Shown here piece by piece: positions 1-10,414 of a stretch of DNA of 64,000 bases (positions within the stretch are counted from its first letter, which is position 1; each line of letters begins with the position of its first letter). Under the pieces are notes generated by a model. The model worked only from the letters and a program-made list of their open reading frames with translations, made no database searches and was not told the origin of the DNA. Origin of the DNA: Rhizobium deserti (GTDB taxonomy: Bacteria > Pseudomonadota > Alphaproteobacteria > Rhizobiales > Rhizobiaceae); contig NZ_SMTL01000001.1 in the NCBI RefSeq assembly GCF_004358025.1, positions 992,001-1,056,000 on the forward strand. The letters are read 5' to 3'. The position numbers and the translations under genes are program-made.

Positions 1-1
1 C

Positions 2-1456
<1,455 letters not shown>

Positions 1457-1473
1457 GGCGGCCGCTGTAAACC

Positions 1474-1524
1474 GGGGAGATTACATATGCACCTACTCCT
1501 CTCTGCCCTGCCGGGCATCTCCCC
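1474..1524. repeat. Rhizobial-type intergenic inverted repeat between pgm and glgX
   Basis: GGGGAGAT at 1474-1481 is inverted as ATCTCCCC at 1517-1524, enclosing a second small stem (TGCCC/GGGCA, 1504-1517). The wording resembles the dispersed palindromic elements (RIME-like) common between rhizobial genes; that assignment is from memory. The left arm also reads as a good Shine-Dalgarno sequence for a 19-codon ORF (1487-1546) whose TGA overlaps the glgX ATG, so the element may couple or attenuate glgX expression. Confidence 0.5.
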
Positions 1525-1542
1525 GCACGAGGGGGCTAACCT

Positions 1543-3486
1543 ATGACGTCTGCGCCAAAACTCGGCGTAACTCTGGCTGAAAAGCTGGCGGAGTTCGCCG
1601 TCTGGTCCGAACACGCCGAGCGGATCGATCTCTGCCTGTTCGATGCCGATGGTGTGAAGCAGATCGCCGACTACGCGATGCAGCGCGGCGACGACCACAT
1701 CCACCGCATCGAACTCCCTTCGATCAGGCTCGGCCAACGCTATGGGTTTCGCGCCCATGGCACCTACGATCCCGACCGGGGCCTGTGGTTTGATCCGTCC
1801 AAGCTGCTAGTCGATCCCTACGCCCGCGAACTGGACCGTCCCTTTGTTCACGATGCCAAGCTGTCGCAATTCGGCATGGACACAGCCGACCTCGTGCCGA
1901 AGACGATCGTCGCGCAAATGATGCCGGCGAATGTCGGCAAGCCTATCCTGCCGGCGGGCGGTTTCATCTATGAGGTCGCGGTCAGACCTTTCACCATCTT
2001 GCATCCGGATGTGCCCGAAAACATCCGCGGCACAGTCGCAGCACTTGCCCACCCCGCCGTCGTCGCGCATCTGAAGAAAATCGGCGTCGACGCGGTCGAA
2101 CTTATGCCAATCACCGCCTGGATCGACGAGCGGCATCTTCCCCCACTGGGACTGACCAATGGCTGGGGCTATAACCCGGTCGCCCTCATGGCGCTCGACC
2201 CGCGGCTCTGCCCCGGCGGTCTCCGGGAACTGCGTGACACGGTGGCGGCGCTGCACGAGGCCGGCATCGGCGTGATCCTCGACCTCGTCTTCAACCATTC
2301 CGGCGAAAGCGACCGCTACGGCGCGACGCTGTCCATGCGCGGCCTCGGCAACCTCAATTATTACCGGCATGTGCCCGGAGAGCCAGGTCATCTGGTCAAT
2401 GATACCGGCACCGGCAACACGGTCGCCTGCGACCACCCGATGGTGCGCAGGCTGATCATCGACACGCTGCGGCATTTCGTGCTGCATGCCGGCGTCGATG
2501 GCTTCCGCTTCGATCTGGCGCCGATCATCGGCCGCACCGCGCATGGCTTCGACCCGAACGGCGAAACCCTGACGGCGATGCTTTCCGACGAGGTGCTGAA
2601 AGACCGCGTGCTGATCGCCGAACCATGGGATATCGGCCCAGGCGGCTACCAGCTCGGCAATTTCCCGCAGGCTTTCCTCGAATGGAACGACCGGGCCCGC
2701 GATGACCTGCGCCGCTACTGGCGCGGCGACGAATGGATGACCGGAGCCCTCGCCACCCGCCTTGCCGGCTCATCCGACATCTTCGAGCGCTCCGGGCATA
2801 CAAGAACGGTCAACTTTCTGGCCGCGCATGACGGCTTCACGCTGATGGACCTCGTTTCAAACCGCCACAAGCACAACGAGGCGAATGGCGAGGACAATCG
2901 CGACGGCCACGGCGAGAACATGTCCTGGAACAATGGCGTCGAGGGTGGGACAGACGATCCGCAGATCCTTGCGAACCGCCGCCGCGATGTCGAAGCGCTG
3001 CTCTCGACACTGTTTGCCACCAAGGGCGCGGTGATGCTGACCATGGGTGACGAGGGCGGCCGCAGCCAGCGGGGCAACAACAATGCCTATGCGCAGGACA
3101 ATCCCATCACCTGGCTGGATTGGAACGCACTGGACCCGGTGCTGGTCGAACATACGGCACAGCTTTCGGCGCTCCGTAAGCGCTTCGCCGTGTTTTCCCA
3201 TAACCGTTTCTTCGACGGCGACGGCGATGTCGAATGGCTCGCCGCATCCGGGCAGCCGATGCAGGTTCAGGACTGGGAAGATCCAGGCAATCCGGTTCTC
3301 GGCATGCTGCTGAAGACGCTCGATCGCCAGACAAACAAAGCCATGCGCCTAGCCGTGCTCTTCAATCGCGGCCACAACGTTGCGAGCTTTGCTTTGCCCG
3401 GCGCCGGCTGGACGCGGCTTCCTTCCGGCGAAACCTGGAGCGAACAGCTCCCCGCCCGCTCCGTGTGTTTCTGCATCCAAGACTGA
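1543..3486 (+). CDS. glgX: Glycogen debranching enzyme GlgX (GH13 isoamylase type)
   Basis: Hydrolyses alpha-1,6 branch linkages of phosphorylase-limit glycogen in the cytosol. The 647-residue protein has an N-terminal CBM48-like beta domain (about 1-120, with GQRYGFRAHG) and a GH13 barrel. The conserved regions are visible: DLVFNHSGE, the nucleophile region GFRFDLAPI, the acid/base region IAEPWDIG and the transition-state region AAHDGFTL. Length is normal for GlgX (about 650). The ATG start overlaps the stop of a 19-codon ORF in the preceding repeat. It sits directly after pgm, consistent with the end of the glycogen operon. Confidence 0.97.
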   Translation: MTSAPKLGVTLAEKLAEFAVWSEHAERIDLCLFDADGVKQIADYAMQRGDDHIHRIELPSIRLGQRYGFRAHGTYDPDRGLWFDPSKLLVDPYARELDRPFVHDAKLSQFGMDTADLVPKTIVAQMMPANVGKPILPAGGFIYEVAVRPFTILHPDVPENIRGTVAALAHPAVVAHLKKIGVDAVELMPITAWIDERHLPPLGLTNGWGYNPVALMALDPRLCPGGLRELRDTVAALHEAGIGVILDLVFNHSGESDRYGATLSMRGLGNLNYYRHVPGEPGHLVNDTGTGNTVACDHPMVRRLIIDTLRHFVLHAGVDGFRFDLAPIIGRTAHGFDPNGETLTAMLSDEVLKDRVLIAEPWDIGPGGYQLGNFPQAFLEWNDRARDDLRRYWRGDEWMTGALATRLAGSSDIFERSGHTRTVNFLAAHDGFTLMDLVSNRHKHNEANGEDNRDGHGENMSWNNGVEGGTDDPQILANRRRDVEALLSTLFATKGAVMLTMGDEGGRSQRGNNNAYAQDNPITWLDWNALDPVLVEHTAQLSALRKRFAVFSHNRFFDGDGDVEWLAASGQPMQVQDWEDPGNPVLGMLLKTLDRQTNKAMRLAVLFNRGHNVASFALPGAGWTRLPSGETWSEQLPARSVCFCIQD

Positions 3487-3560
3487 AATGCCGTGAAAAA
3501 GCCGCTCGCCAAGCCTTCCAGACTCTGTAAAGTCGGCATTCCAGCATTAATGAGGGTCGC

Positions 3561-4046
3561 ATGCGTGAAATTTCGCTCGGGGATGTCCCGGGCCTCGTCG
3601 GCAAGGAACTTGGCACATCCGAATGGATAACCATCGACCAGACGATGATCGATCTCTTTGCCGACGCTACCCACGACCACCAGTTCATCCATGTCGATCC
3701 GGCCCGCGCAGAAGCCGAAAGCCCTTTCGGCGGCACCATTGCGCATGGTTTCCTGACGCTATCGCTTCTCTCCACCATGAATTTCAACACCGTTCCGAAG
3801 ATCCGTGAACAGACCATGGGCATCAACTACGGTTTCGACCGGGTGCGGTTCATGTCGCCGGTTAGGAGCGGCAGCCGCGTGCGCGGCCATTTCACATTGG
3901 CGGAATGCCGCTTTCGGGGCGCCGGCATGCTGATGACCACCTATGACGTTTCCATCGAAATCGAGAACGAGAAGAAGCCCGCCCTGACCGCCTGCTGGAT
4001 TACCATAGTTCAGTTCGATCCGAAGGATCGTCCCGAGGGCGTCTGA
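3561..4046 (+). CDS. MaoC family (R)-specific enoyl-CoA hydratase-like protein
   Basis: A 161-residue single hot-dog domain protein. The family signature is present near residues 30-65: DATHDHQFIHVDP followed by PFGGTIAHGFLTLSLL, containing the Asp/His hydratase dyad. MaoC proteins hydrate trans-2-enoyl-CoA, often supplying (R)-3-hydroxyacyl-CoA; the true substrate here is unknown. The ATG follows a GAGGG ribosome site. It lies 74 bases after glgX and 54 bases before a fatty-acid-modifying methyltransferase, which fits a lipid role but does not prove one. Confidence 0.88.
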   Translation: MREISLGDVPGLVGKELGTSEWITIDQTMIDLFADATHDHQFIHVDPARAEAESPFGGTIAHGFLTLSLLSTMNFNTVPKIREQTMGINYGFDRVRFMSPVRSGSRVRGHFTLAECRFRGAGMLMTTYDVSIEIENEKKPALTACWITIVQFDPKDRPEGV

Positions 4047-4100
4047 CGCCCAAGCCTACGCATCGCATGCCCTGTCGCCTGTTTATCCCTGCGAGGTCCG

Positions 4101-5342
4101 ATGTTTCCGCTGTCTCACATGATGAAATCCTTCATCCGCAAGGGCCGCCTGACGGTCATCGATGCAGACGGCAACCGGCATGTCTTTGCCGGGACGCCAG
4201 GCATAGAAGTGACGATGCGGCTGACCGACAAGGCGCTCTACCGCACTCTCGTCTTCAATCCCGAGCTTGCGGCTGGCGAGGCTTATATGGACGGCACGAT
4301 GCGCTTCGAGGACGGCTCAACGCTGCGCGACTTCCTCATGCTGTTTTCGGTCAACCGGCTGTCGCTCGGCTCCTACCCGCTGCAGAAGGCACTCCGGGCC
4401 ATCAAGATGCGGTTTCGCAAGCACCAGCAATCCAATCGGAAGGGCCAGGCACAACAGAACGTCGCCCATCACTACGATCTCGGCAACGAGTTCTACAAAC
4501 TCTTCCTCGACGAAAACATGCTCTATTCCTGCGCCTATTTTCGCGATCCCGGCGAGACGCTGGAACAGGCGCAGCGCAATAAGCTGCGCCTGCTCGCGTC
4601 GAAGCTCTGCCTGAAGCCGGGCATGACGGTCCTCGACATCGGCTGCGGCTGGGGGGATCTCGCGCTTTATCTTGCAAAGCTGGAGAATGTCCGGGTGACC
4701 GGCGTGACGCTGTCAAAGGAACAGCAGAAACTTGCTTCGGAGCGGGCCCAGAAAGCGGGCTTGTCCGACCGGGTCAAATTCGAACTGCGCGACTATCGCG
4801 ACGTCGCTGGCCCCTTCGACCGCATCGTTTCGGTCGGCATGTTTGAGCATGTCGGGGTACATCACTATGACGAATTCTTTGCCAAGGTGAACGACCTGAT
4901 GCCGGACGACGGGCTGATGGTGCTGCATTCCATCGGCCATATGAGCCCGCCTGGCATGGCGAGCCCCTGGCTGCGCAAATATGTCTTTCCAGGCGCCTAT
5001 TCGCCGGCGCTGTCTGAAGTCTTTGAGGTCACCGAACGCAACAGCCTCTGGGTCACGGATCTCGAATTTTTGCGCGTCCACTACGCTACGACGCTGGCCC
5101 ACTGGACGCAGCGCTTCGAGAAGAACCGCGACCAAGTGATTGCGCTCTATGACGAGCGTTTTGCACGGATGTGGGAATTTTATCTGATCAGCGCCGAGAT
5201 GATGTTCCGCACCGGCAGCCAGCTTGTCTTCCATATGCAGCTGTCGCGCAAGCGGGACGCAGCCCCGATCGTCCGCGATTATATCACCGACAAGCAAAGA
5301 GAATATATCGAGCGGGAAAAGGCGCTTGATCTCAGCCTCTGA
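4101..5342 (+). CDS. cfa: Cyclopropane-fatty-acyl-phospholipid synthase family methyltransferase
   Basis: SAM-dependent enzyme that modifies unsaturated acyl chains of membrane phospholipids, classically forming cyclopropane rings. The 413-residue protein has an N-terminal lipid-interacting region (about 1-110), the family segment HHYDLGNEFY, SAM motif I VLDIGCGWG (about 176-184) and the conserved MFEHVG. C-terminal KYVFPGAYSPALSE corresponds to the Cfa KYIFPGG region. Rhizobia usually carry more than one paralogue, so the symbol is by family rather than proven orthology. The next gene encodes a membrane hydroxylase, suggesting a lipid-modification locus. Confidence 0.9.
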   Translation: MFPLSHMMKSFIRKGRLTVIDADGNRHVFAGTPGIEVTMRLTDKALYRTLVFNPELAAGEAYMDGTMRFEDGSTLRDFLMLFSVNRLSLGSYPLQKALRAIKMRFRKHQQSNRKGQAQQNVAHHYDLGNEFYKLFLDENMLYSCAYFRDPGETLEQAQRNKLRLLASKLCLKPGMTVLDIGCGWGDLALYLAKLENVRVTGVTLSKEQQKLASERAQKAGLSDRVKFELRDYRDVAGPFDRIVSVGMFEHVGVHHYDEFFAKVNDLMPDDGLMVLHSIGHMSPPGMASPWLRKYVFPGAYSPALSEVFEVTERNSLWVTDLEFLRVHYATTLAHWTQRFEKNRDQVIALYDERFARMWEFYLISAEMMFRTGSQLVFHMQLSRKRDAAPIVRDYITDKQREYIEREKALDLSL

Positions 5343-5443
5343 GGATCACGGGAAGGGCGGATGACTGCGCTGAAAGCATGTGCAATACATCGCTCTACTG
5401 AAAGAATTTATTGAAGGTCATTGCCAAGGATCGAAGACAAACC

Positions 5444-6448
5444 ATGAGGCAATTTTCCGCTTCGCATTTCTACACCATTATCTCATGCCTGGTCTGGCCG
5501 GCCGTGTTCTGCGGCGGGCTGATCGGCGCCTATTTCGCGTTCCAGTCCTCGTCCCATCTAATGTGGTTCAACGTGGTTTATCTGTCGGTGGTGGCGGTCA
5601 TTGCCTTTTTCGAATGGCTGATGCCCTATGAGGAAACCTGGCGGAAGAAGGATGGCGAGACCTTTAACGATATAGCCCACACACTGCTGAACAAGGGCGG
5701 CGTCCAGTTGGCGGCCGCTCTCGGCGCCTCTGCGCCCATGGCGGTAGCAACCGTCGCCCTTCCCGCCTTCGCTTCGCCGCTGGATATCTGGCCGCATGCC
5801 TGGCCGCTCTTCATTCAGGTCGTGCTCGGGCTCGTCGTCGCCGAATTCGGCCTTTACTGGGCGCACCGGCTTGCCCACGAAAAGAACTCGCTTTGGCGCT
5901 TTCACGCCCTGCATCATAGCGTCGAGCGGCTTTGGGTCATCAATACCGGACGCTTCCACGTCATCGACTCGGTGATCAAGATCGCGCTCAGCCAGATCCC
6001 GCTTTATGTCTTCGGGGCGCCTTTGCCCGTCTTCCTGTGGATCGGTGCCGTGACCGCCTTCATCGGTCTCCTCACCCATTGCAATATCGACGTGAAGACC
6101 GGCGCACTCGACTGGCTGTTCAGCACGCCGCGTCTGCATCGCTGGCATCACTCCAAACTGCTGGACGAGGGTAATACCAATTACGGCGAAAACCTCGTTC
6201 TGTGGGATCAGGTATTCGGATCCTATTTCAATCCGCCGCGGCCGTCATCGACGCAGATCGGCATCAGCGGTCGCGTCGCAAGAACATTCTGGGGCCAGCT
6301 CGTCCAACCCTTCACCACAAAGGGTTACCGGGAGATCATGGGTCGCAAGCCGAAGCAGCCTGCGACCTTCGAGGGTCAGAACCGGTCGACTGACGCCGGT
6401 GTGACCATGCCGGTGCCATCTGGCGCGGATTCCATCCCCGCCGAGTGA
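5444..6448 (+). CDS. Sterol desaturase / fatty acid hydroxylase superfamily membrane protein
   Basis: Integral membrane di-iron enzyme family. Hydrophobic segments (about 10-60 and 85-125) are followed by the histidine clusters that bind iron: HRLAHE, FHALHHS, a lone HCNID and LHRWHHS. This is the full set expected for an active oxygenase. Substrate is unknown; in rhizobia relatives hydroxylate or desaturate lipids or hopanoid-like molecules. I chose the ATG at 5444, preceded by AAGGA, over an in-frame TTG at 5411. It follows the Cfa-like gene by about 100 bases on the same strand and converges on soxG. Confidence 0.85.
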   Translation: MRQFSASHFYTIISCLVWPAVFCGGLIGAYFAFQSSSHLMWFNVVYLSVVAVIAFFEWLMPYEETWRKKDGETFNDIAHTLLNKGGVQLAAALGASAPMAVATVALPAFASPLDIWPHAWPLFIQVVLGLVVAEFGLYWAHRLAHEKNSLWRFHALHHSVERLWVINTGRFHVIDSVIKIALSQIPLYVFGAPLPVFLWIGAVTAFIGLLTHCNIDVKTGALDWLFSTPRLHRWHHSKLLDEGNTNYGENLVLWDQVFGSYFNPPRPSSTQIGISGRVARTFWGQLVQPFTTKGYREIMGRKPKQPATFEGQNRSTDAGVTMPVPSGADSIPAE

Positions 6449-6456
6449 GGCATGGA

Positions 6457-6473
6457 GGCGGTGTCCGACCGCC
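6457..6473. terminator. Possible bidirectional terminator between convergent genes
   Basis: GGCGGT/ACCGCC stem with a five-base loop in the 56-base gap between the desaturase-like gene and soxG, which converge here. There is no long T tract on either side, so termination is only suggested by position. Confidence 0.35.
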
Positions 6474-6504
6474 GCCTTAATAGCTTCCTCTGCAGAGCAA
6501 AAAA

Positions 6505-7074
6505 TTAAGCGGAGAGCGCCGCATCCTGCGCGCCGGCGGCAAGCAGTCCGAACGCGTAATCGGAGAACGAGCGCCATACCTCGACCCGGAAAGCATCTTC
6601 CGCCGTTCGCAGGAGCACGATCTCGACTTTGCCGAACAGCGTGCGCGAACAGGCGCCGACCGGGAAGACAGCCAGCGACAGGTCTTGCGGACAGCCCCCA
6701 TTGATGGCCGCCGCCGCACCCGGTCCTGAAACGAGGATAGCCGTATTGCGGTGGGACACGTCGGTCGCCGAGTGAAGCACGCCCGAGTCCGTGGCGGCCT
6801 GCAGAAGCCCGCCGTGATCTTCGTCGATGACCAACCATTCGTCCGGCCCAAGCCACAATGCCGTACGGCCGTTCACGCAAACCGAGGTCTTCGGCTTTAC
6901 CGGCAAGCTGATGCCGAGGGATGCCGACAGGGCTGCGACGTCTTCCGCCCTTGCCCGCAGCGACAAGCGCGCGGCAGGTGGAGCCGCTTCCAGCCGTACG
7001 ACCGAGGAGCCGCCATGATGGCCGGCAAGCGGCAGCGTGCGGGTCGCCAGATGATGAGAACCAAGCTCAGCCAT
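6505..7074 (-). CDS. soxG: Sarcosine oxidase gamma subunit
   Basis: Smallest-but-one subunit of the heterotetrameric (TSOX) enzyme that oxidatively demethylates sarcosine to glycine, H2O2 and 5,10-methylene-THF. The 189-residue protein has the GcvT-like fold motifs of the gamma family (ALWLGPDEWLV, then SHRNTAILVSGPGAAAAINGGCPQDL). Its start overlaps the 3' end of soxA by eight bases, so translation is probably coupled. It is the last gene of soxBDAG. Confidence 0.93.
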   Translation of the reverse strand: MAELGSHHLATRTLPLAGHHGGSSVVRLEAAPPAARLSLRARAEDVAALSASLGISLPVKPKTSVCVNGRTALWLGPDEWLVIDEDHGGLLQAATDSGVLHSATDVSHRNTAILVSGPGAAAAINGGCPQDLSLAVFPVGACSRTLFGKVEIVLLRTAEDAFRVEVWRSFSDYAFGLLAAGAQDAALSA

Positions 7075-10042
7075 GGATGCGGCCTCCTTCCTTGTCGAAG
7101 AATACCAGGTCGGTCACTTCGACGGCAATCGTCGTTTCCTTCATCGGCACGTAGAGCGTTTCACCCATCCGCGCCCTGCCGCCGGCAACCAGCGCGAAGG
7201 CGATTGAGCGGCCGCAGTTCTCCGACCAGTAGGCGGAGGTCACGTGGCCGAGCATGGTCATCGGCTTCGGCTGGTTCGGATCGGCGACGATCTGCGCGCC
7301 CTCCTCCAGCACCAGGGTCGGATCCCTGGTCATCAGCCCAACGAGTTGCTTGCGACCGTCGCGCACGAGATCGGGCCGTTTCAGCCCGCGGATGCCGACG
7401 AAATCGGTCTTCTTCTTGGAGACCGCCCAGGAAAGCCCGGCATCGTCCGGCGTGACAGTGCCGTCCGTATCCTGACCGACGATGATATAGCCCTTCTCGG
7501 CGCGCAGCACGTGCATGGTCTCGGTGCCGTAGAGGCAGGCACCAATTCCCTGCGCCCGTTCCCAAATCGCCTTCCAGACATCAGGACCGTAATCGGCCGG
7601 CACGTTGACCTCGAAGCCGAGTTCGCCGGTGAACGACATCCGGAACAGCCGCGCCGGCACGCCCATGACGCTGCACTCGGCAACGCTCATGTGGGGAAAG
7701 GCTTCGTTGGAAATGTCGAGACCTTCGACGAACGGCTGGATGATCTCGCGCGCCTTCGGGCCCTGCACCGCGATCACCGCCCACTGTTCGGTGGTCGAAG
7801 TCAGCCAGACCTTCAGATGCGGGAATTCGGTCTGCAAATAGTCTTCCATGTGATGCAGCACGCGCGGCGCGCCGCCGGTCGTGGTGGTCACGTGGAAGCG
7901 GTCTTCGGCCAGCCGTCCGACCACGCCGTCATCATAAATGAAGCCGTCTTCGCGGGTCATGATGCCGTAACGGCTCTTGCCCGGCTTCAATGTATCCCAG
8001 GCATTGGTGTAGAGAAGGTTGAGGAACTGCGCCGCATCGGGGCCGACCACCTCGATCTTGCCAAGCGTCGAGGCGTCGAACACGCCGCCCACGTCGCGCA
8101 CCGTCCGGCACTCGCGGTTGACGGCGGCATGCATGTCCTCGCCGCGCCTGGGGAAATACCAGGCGCGCTTCCAGTTGCCGACATCCTCGAACTCGGCGCC
8201 GGCCTGAGCCTCAAGCGCATGCATCGGCGTCTTGCGGGCCGGGTCGAACAGCTCGCCGCGGGAGTGCGCCACCAGCGCTCCGTAGGTCACCGGCGTATAG
8301 GGCGCGCGGAAGGTCGTTAGCCCCACCTGCGGGATCGGCCGGTCGAGCACTTCGGCGGCGATCGCCAGGCCGTGCATGTTGGAAAGCTTGCCCTGGTCGG
8401 ATGCCATGCCATTGGTGGTGAAGCGCTTGATATGCTCGATCGAATGCATGCCTTCGCGCACCGCAAGGCGAATGTCTTTGGCGGTCACGTCGTGCTGGAA
8501 ATCGACGAAGGCCTTGACCGCCGTGTCCGGCCCGGCGCCTTCGGCAGCGCCGATCATGCCGCCAGTCCATTCGAAGCGGTTCTCGGCCGTCACCGCGATG
8601 CTGCCACCGCCGGCCGCAATCGCCTCGCCGACGAGATCGGCGATATCGTCGGTGCCGTTGCAGCCGCCGACCGACACGCAGTTCTGGGTGTAGATATGCG
8701 GCAGGAAGCGCTGGTTCGCCTCGTCGAAGCGCAGCTTGCCGCGCGACTGCGAGAACAGGTGCACGGACGGCGTCCAGCCGGCCGACATGATCAGCGCATC
8801 GATTTTGATCTTGCGGGCGTTGGCGCCGCCATTGCGCACCACGGTCATCGACGCGACCCGCAGCCGGCCCGACGTGTCCGTGACCGAATGGCCGGTCAGC
8901 ACGTCGATGCCGAGCGCCCGCGCTTCCGCCAGCACCGCCTCGCCCGGATCGGTGCGGTTGTCGACGATCGCGGCGATCGAAACGCCGGCGCGCTTCAGGT
9001 CGAATGCCGCTTCATAGGCGCTGTCATGTGCCGTGTAGACGCCGACATTGCGGCCGAGTGCGACGCCGTGATGGTTGAGGAAAGATCGCGCCGCCGAGGC
9101 CAGCATAATGCCCGGCCGGTCGTTGTTGGAAAACACCATGTGCCGCTCGATCGCACCGGTGGCGATCACCACGCGCTTGGCCCGCACCTGCCACAGCCGC
9201 TCGCGCGGCAGGTTGCGGCCCGGACGCGCGAGGTGATCCGTCACCCGCTCGACCAGGCCAAGGAAGCCGTGATTGTAGTAGCCGAACACGGTCGTGCGGG
9301 TCAGCAGCGTGACGTTCGGCATTGCCTTCAGTCTGGCGGCCGCGTCTTGAGCCCAGTCGTAGCCGTTCTGGCCGTCGATCGTGGTGGCCGCATCGTGATG
9401 CAGCGCGCCGCCGACTTCCGGCTGCTCGTCGACCAGAATAACCGTGGCGCCCGTTGCTGCCGCCGATAGCGCCGTTGTCAGCCCCGCCACGCCGGCCCCG
9501 GCGATCAACACATCGCAATGGGCAAACCGGTTGGCGTAGTGATCCGGATCCTCTTCCTTTGGTGCTTCGCCAAGACCGGCGGCCCGGCGGATGAAGGGTT
9601 CGTAGATCTTGGCCCACGCCTCTTTCGGCCACATAAAGGTCTTGTAGTAGAAGCCGGCGGCGAAGAACGGCGACAGCATGTCGTTGAAGGCGCCGATATC
9701 GTGCTTCAGCGACGGCCAGCGGTTCTGCGAGGCGATCTTCACGCCGTCGAAGACTTCCTGCACGGTGGCGCGCACGTTCGGCTGGCGGCGGGCACTGTCC
9801 CATGAGACGTCAAGCAGCGCGTTCGGCTCTTCCGGCCCCGCGGACAGGATGCCGCGCGGGCGGTGATACTTGAACGAACGTCCGACCAGATGCACCCCAT
9901 GCGCCAGTAGCGCCGAAGCCACCGTATCGCCTTCCAGTGCCGTATAGGTCTTGCCGTCGAAGGTGAAGCGCGCGGTACGCGCCGGCGTATGGCGTCCGGC
10001 ACCCTTGATGCGGAATGCACCGATGTTGGAAGAAGAGCTCAT
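7067..10042 (-). CDS. soxA: Sarcosine oxidase alpha subunit
   Basis: Large subunit (991 residues) of tetrameric sarcosine oxidase. The N-terminal 2Fe-2S-like fold segment (FTFDGKTYTALEGDTVASALL) is followed by a Rossmann NAD-binding site at about 165-195 (VLIAGAGVAGLTTALSAAATG). The C-terminal third, from about residue 600, is an aminomethyltransferase/GcvT-type folate domain (TGELGFEVNVPADYG, GLSWAVSKKKTDFVG). Full length for the family (about 960-1000). It overlaps soxD by one ATGA step and soxG by eight bases. No folate-formaldehyde genes such as purU or glyA lie beside the operon here. Confidence 0.97.
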   Translation of the reverse strand: MSSSSNIGAFRIKGAGRHTPARTARFTFDGKTYTALEGDTVASALLAHGVHLVGRSFKYHRPRGILSAGPEEPNALLDVSWDSARRQPNVRATVQEVFDGVKIASQNRWPSLKHDIGAFNDMLSPFFAAGFYYKTFMWPKEAWAKIYEPFIRRAAGLGEAPKEEDPDHYANRFAHCDVLIAGAGVAGLTTALSAAATGATVILVDEQPEVGGALHHDAATTIDGQNGYDWAQDAAARLKAMPNVTLLTRTTVFGYYNHGFLGLVERVTDHLARPGRNLPRERLWQVRAKRVVIATGAIERHMVFSNNDRPGIMLASAARSFLNHHGVALGRNVGVYTAHDSAYEAAFDLKRAGVSIAAIVDNRTDPGEAVLAEARALGIDVLTGHSVTDTSGRLRVASMTVVRNGGANARKIKIDALIMSAGWTPSVHLFSQSRGKLRFDEANQRFLPHIYTQNCVSVGGCNGTDDIADLVGEAIAAGGGSIAVTAENRFEWTGGMIGAAEGAGPDTAVKAFVDFQHDVTAKDIRLAVREGMHSIEHIKRFTTNGMASDQGKLSNMHGLAIAAEVLDRPIPQVGLTTFRAPYTPVTYGALVAHSRGELFDPARKTPMHALEAQAGAEFEDVGNWKRAWYFPRRGEDMHAAVNRECRTVRDVGGVFDASTLGKIEVVGPDAAQFLNLLYTNAWDTLKPGKSRYGIMTREDGFIYDDGVVGRLAEDRFHVTTTTGGAPRVLHHMEDYLQTEFPHLKVWLTSTTEQWAVIAVQGPKAREIIQPFVEGLDISNEAFPHMSVAECSVMGVPARLFRMSFTGELGFEVNVPADYGPDVWKAIWERAQGIGACLYGTETMHVLRAEKGYIIVGQDTDGTVTPDDAGLSWAVSKKKTDFVGIRGLKRPDLVRDGRKQLVGLMTRDPTLVLEEGAQIVADPNQPKPMTMLGHVTSAYWSENCGRSIAFALVAGGRARMGETLYVPMKETTIAVEVTDLVFFDKEGGRIHG

Positions 10043-10395
10043 CGCGCATCTCCTTCCGTCTGTTCCCAGGTCTCAACGACCTTGTCCTGGGCCGCTGCCA
10101 GGGCTTCCTCCACCGCTGCGATCGGCTGCTTGGGCAGGTCTGCTTTGTAGGTCAGCAGGAACTTGTCGCTCACCGTGTCGCGCGCCGCATTGAAGAAGCG
10201 GCCGCAGCCATGGATATGCCGCCAGCGCTCATAAGTCAGACCCTTTTCGTTGTTGCGCAGAAAGAAGAACTCCGTGAATTCCTCGTCGGAAATCGCCGCG
10301 ATGTTCTCCGGCCGCGCAATATGCGCCTCGCCGCCCCAGCGGAATTCCAACTCCGAGCGATCTTCTTCGCAATAGGGGCAATGGATCAAAAGCAT
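10039..10395 (-). CDS. soxD: Sarcosine oxidase delta subunit
   Basis: 118-residue zinc-binding subunit of tetrameric sarcosine oxidase. The N-terminus MLLIHCPYC and the later HIHGCGRFFN supply the cysteines and histidine expected to bind the structural zinc. The segment ERWRHIHGCGRFFNAARDT is characteristic of SoxD. It is placed between soxB and soxA, as in other proteobacterial sox operons, and overlaps soxA by four bases. Confidence 0.94.
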   Translation of the reverse strand: MLLIHCPYCEEDRSELEFRWGGEAHIARPENIAAISDEEFTEFFFLRNNEKGLTYERWRHIHGCGRFFNAARDTVSDKFLLTYKADLPKQPIAAVEEALAAAQDKVVETWEQTEGDAR

Positions 10396-10414
10396 CTCGT
10401 TTATCCCCTATCGT

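Noticed and set aside
7067..10042. Possible dimethylglycine dehydrogenase instead of sarcosine oxidase
   Set aside because: The four-gene B-D-A-G order and the delta subunit are specific to tetrameric sarcosine oxidase.
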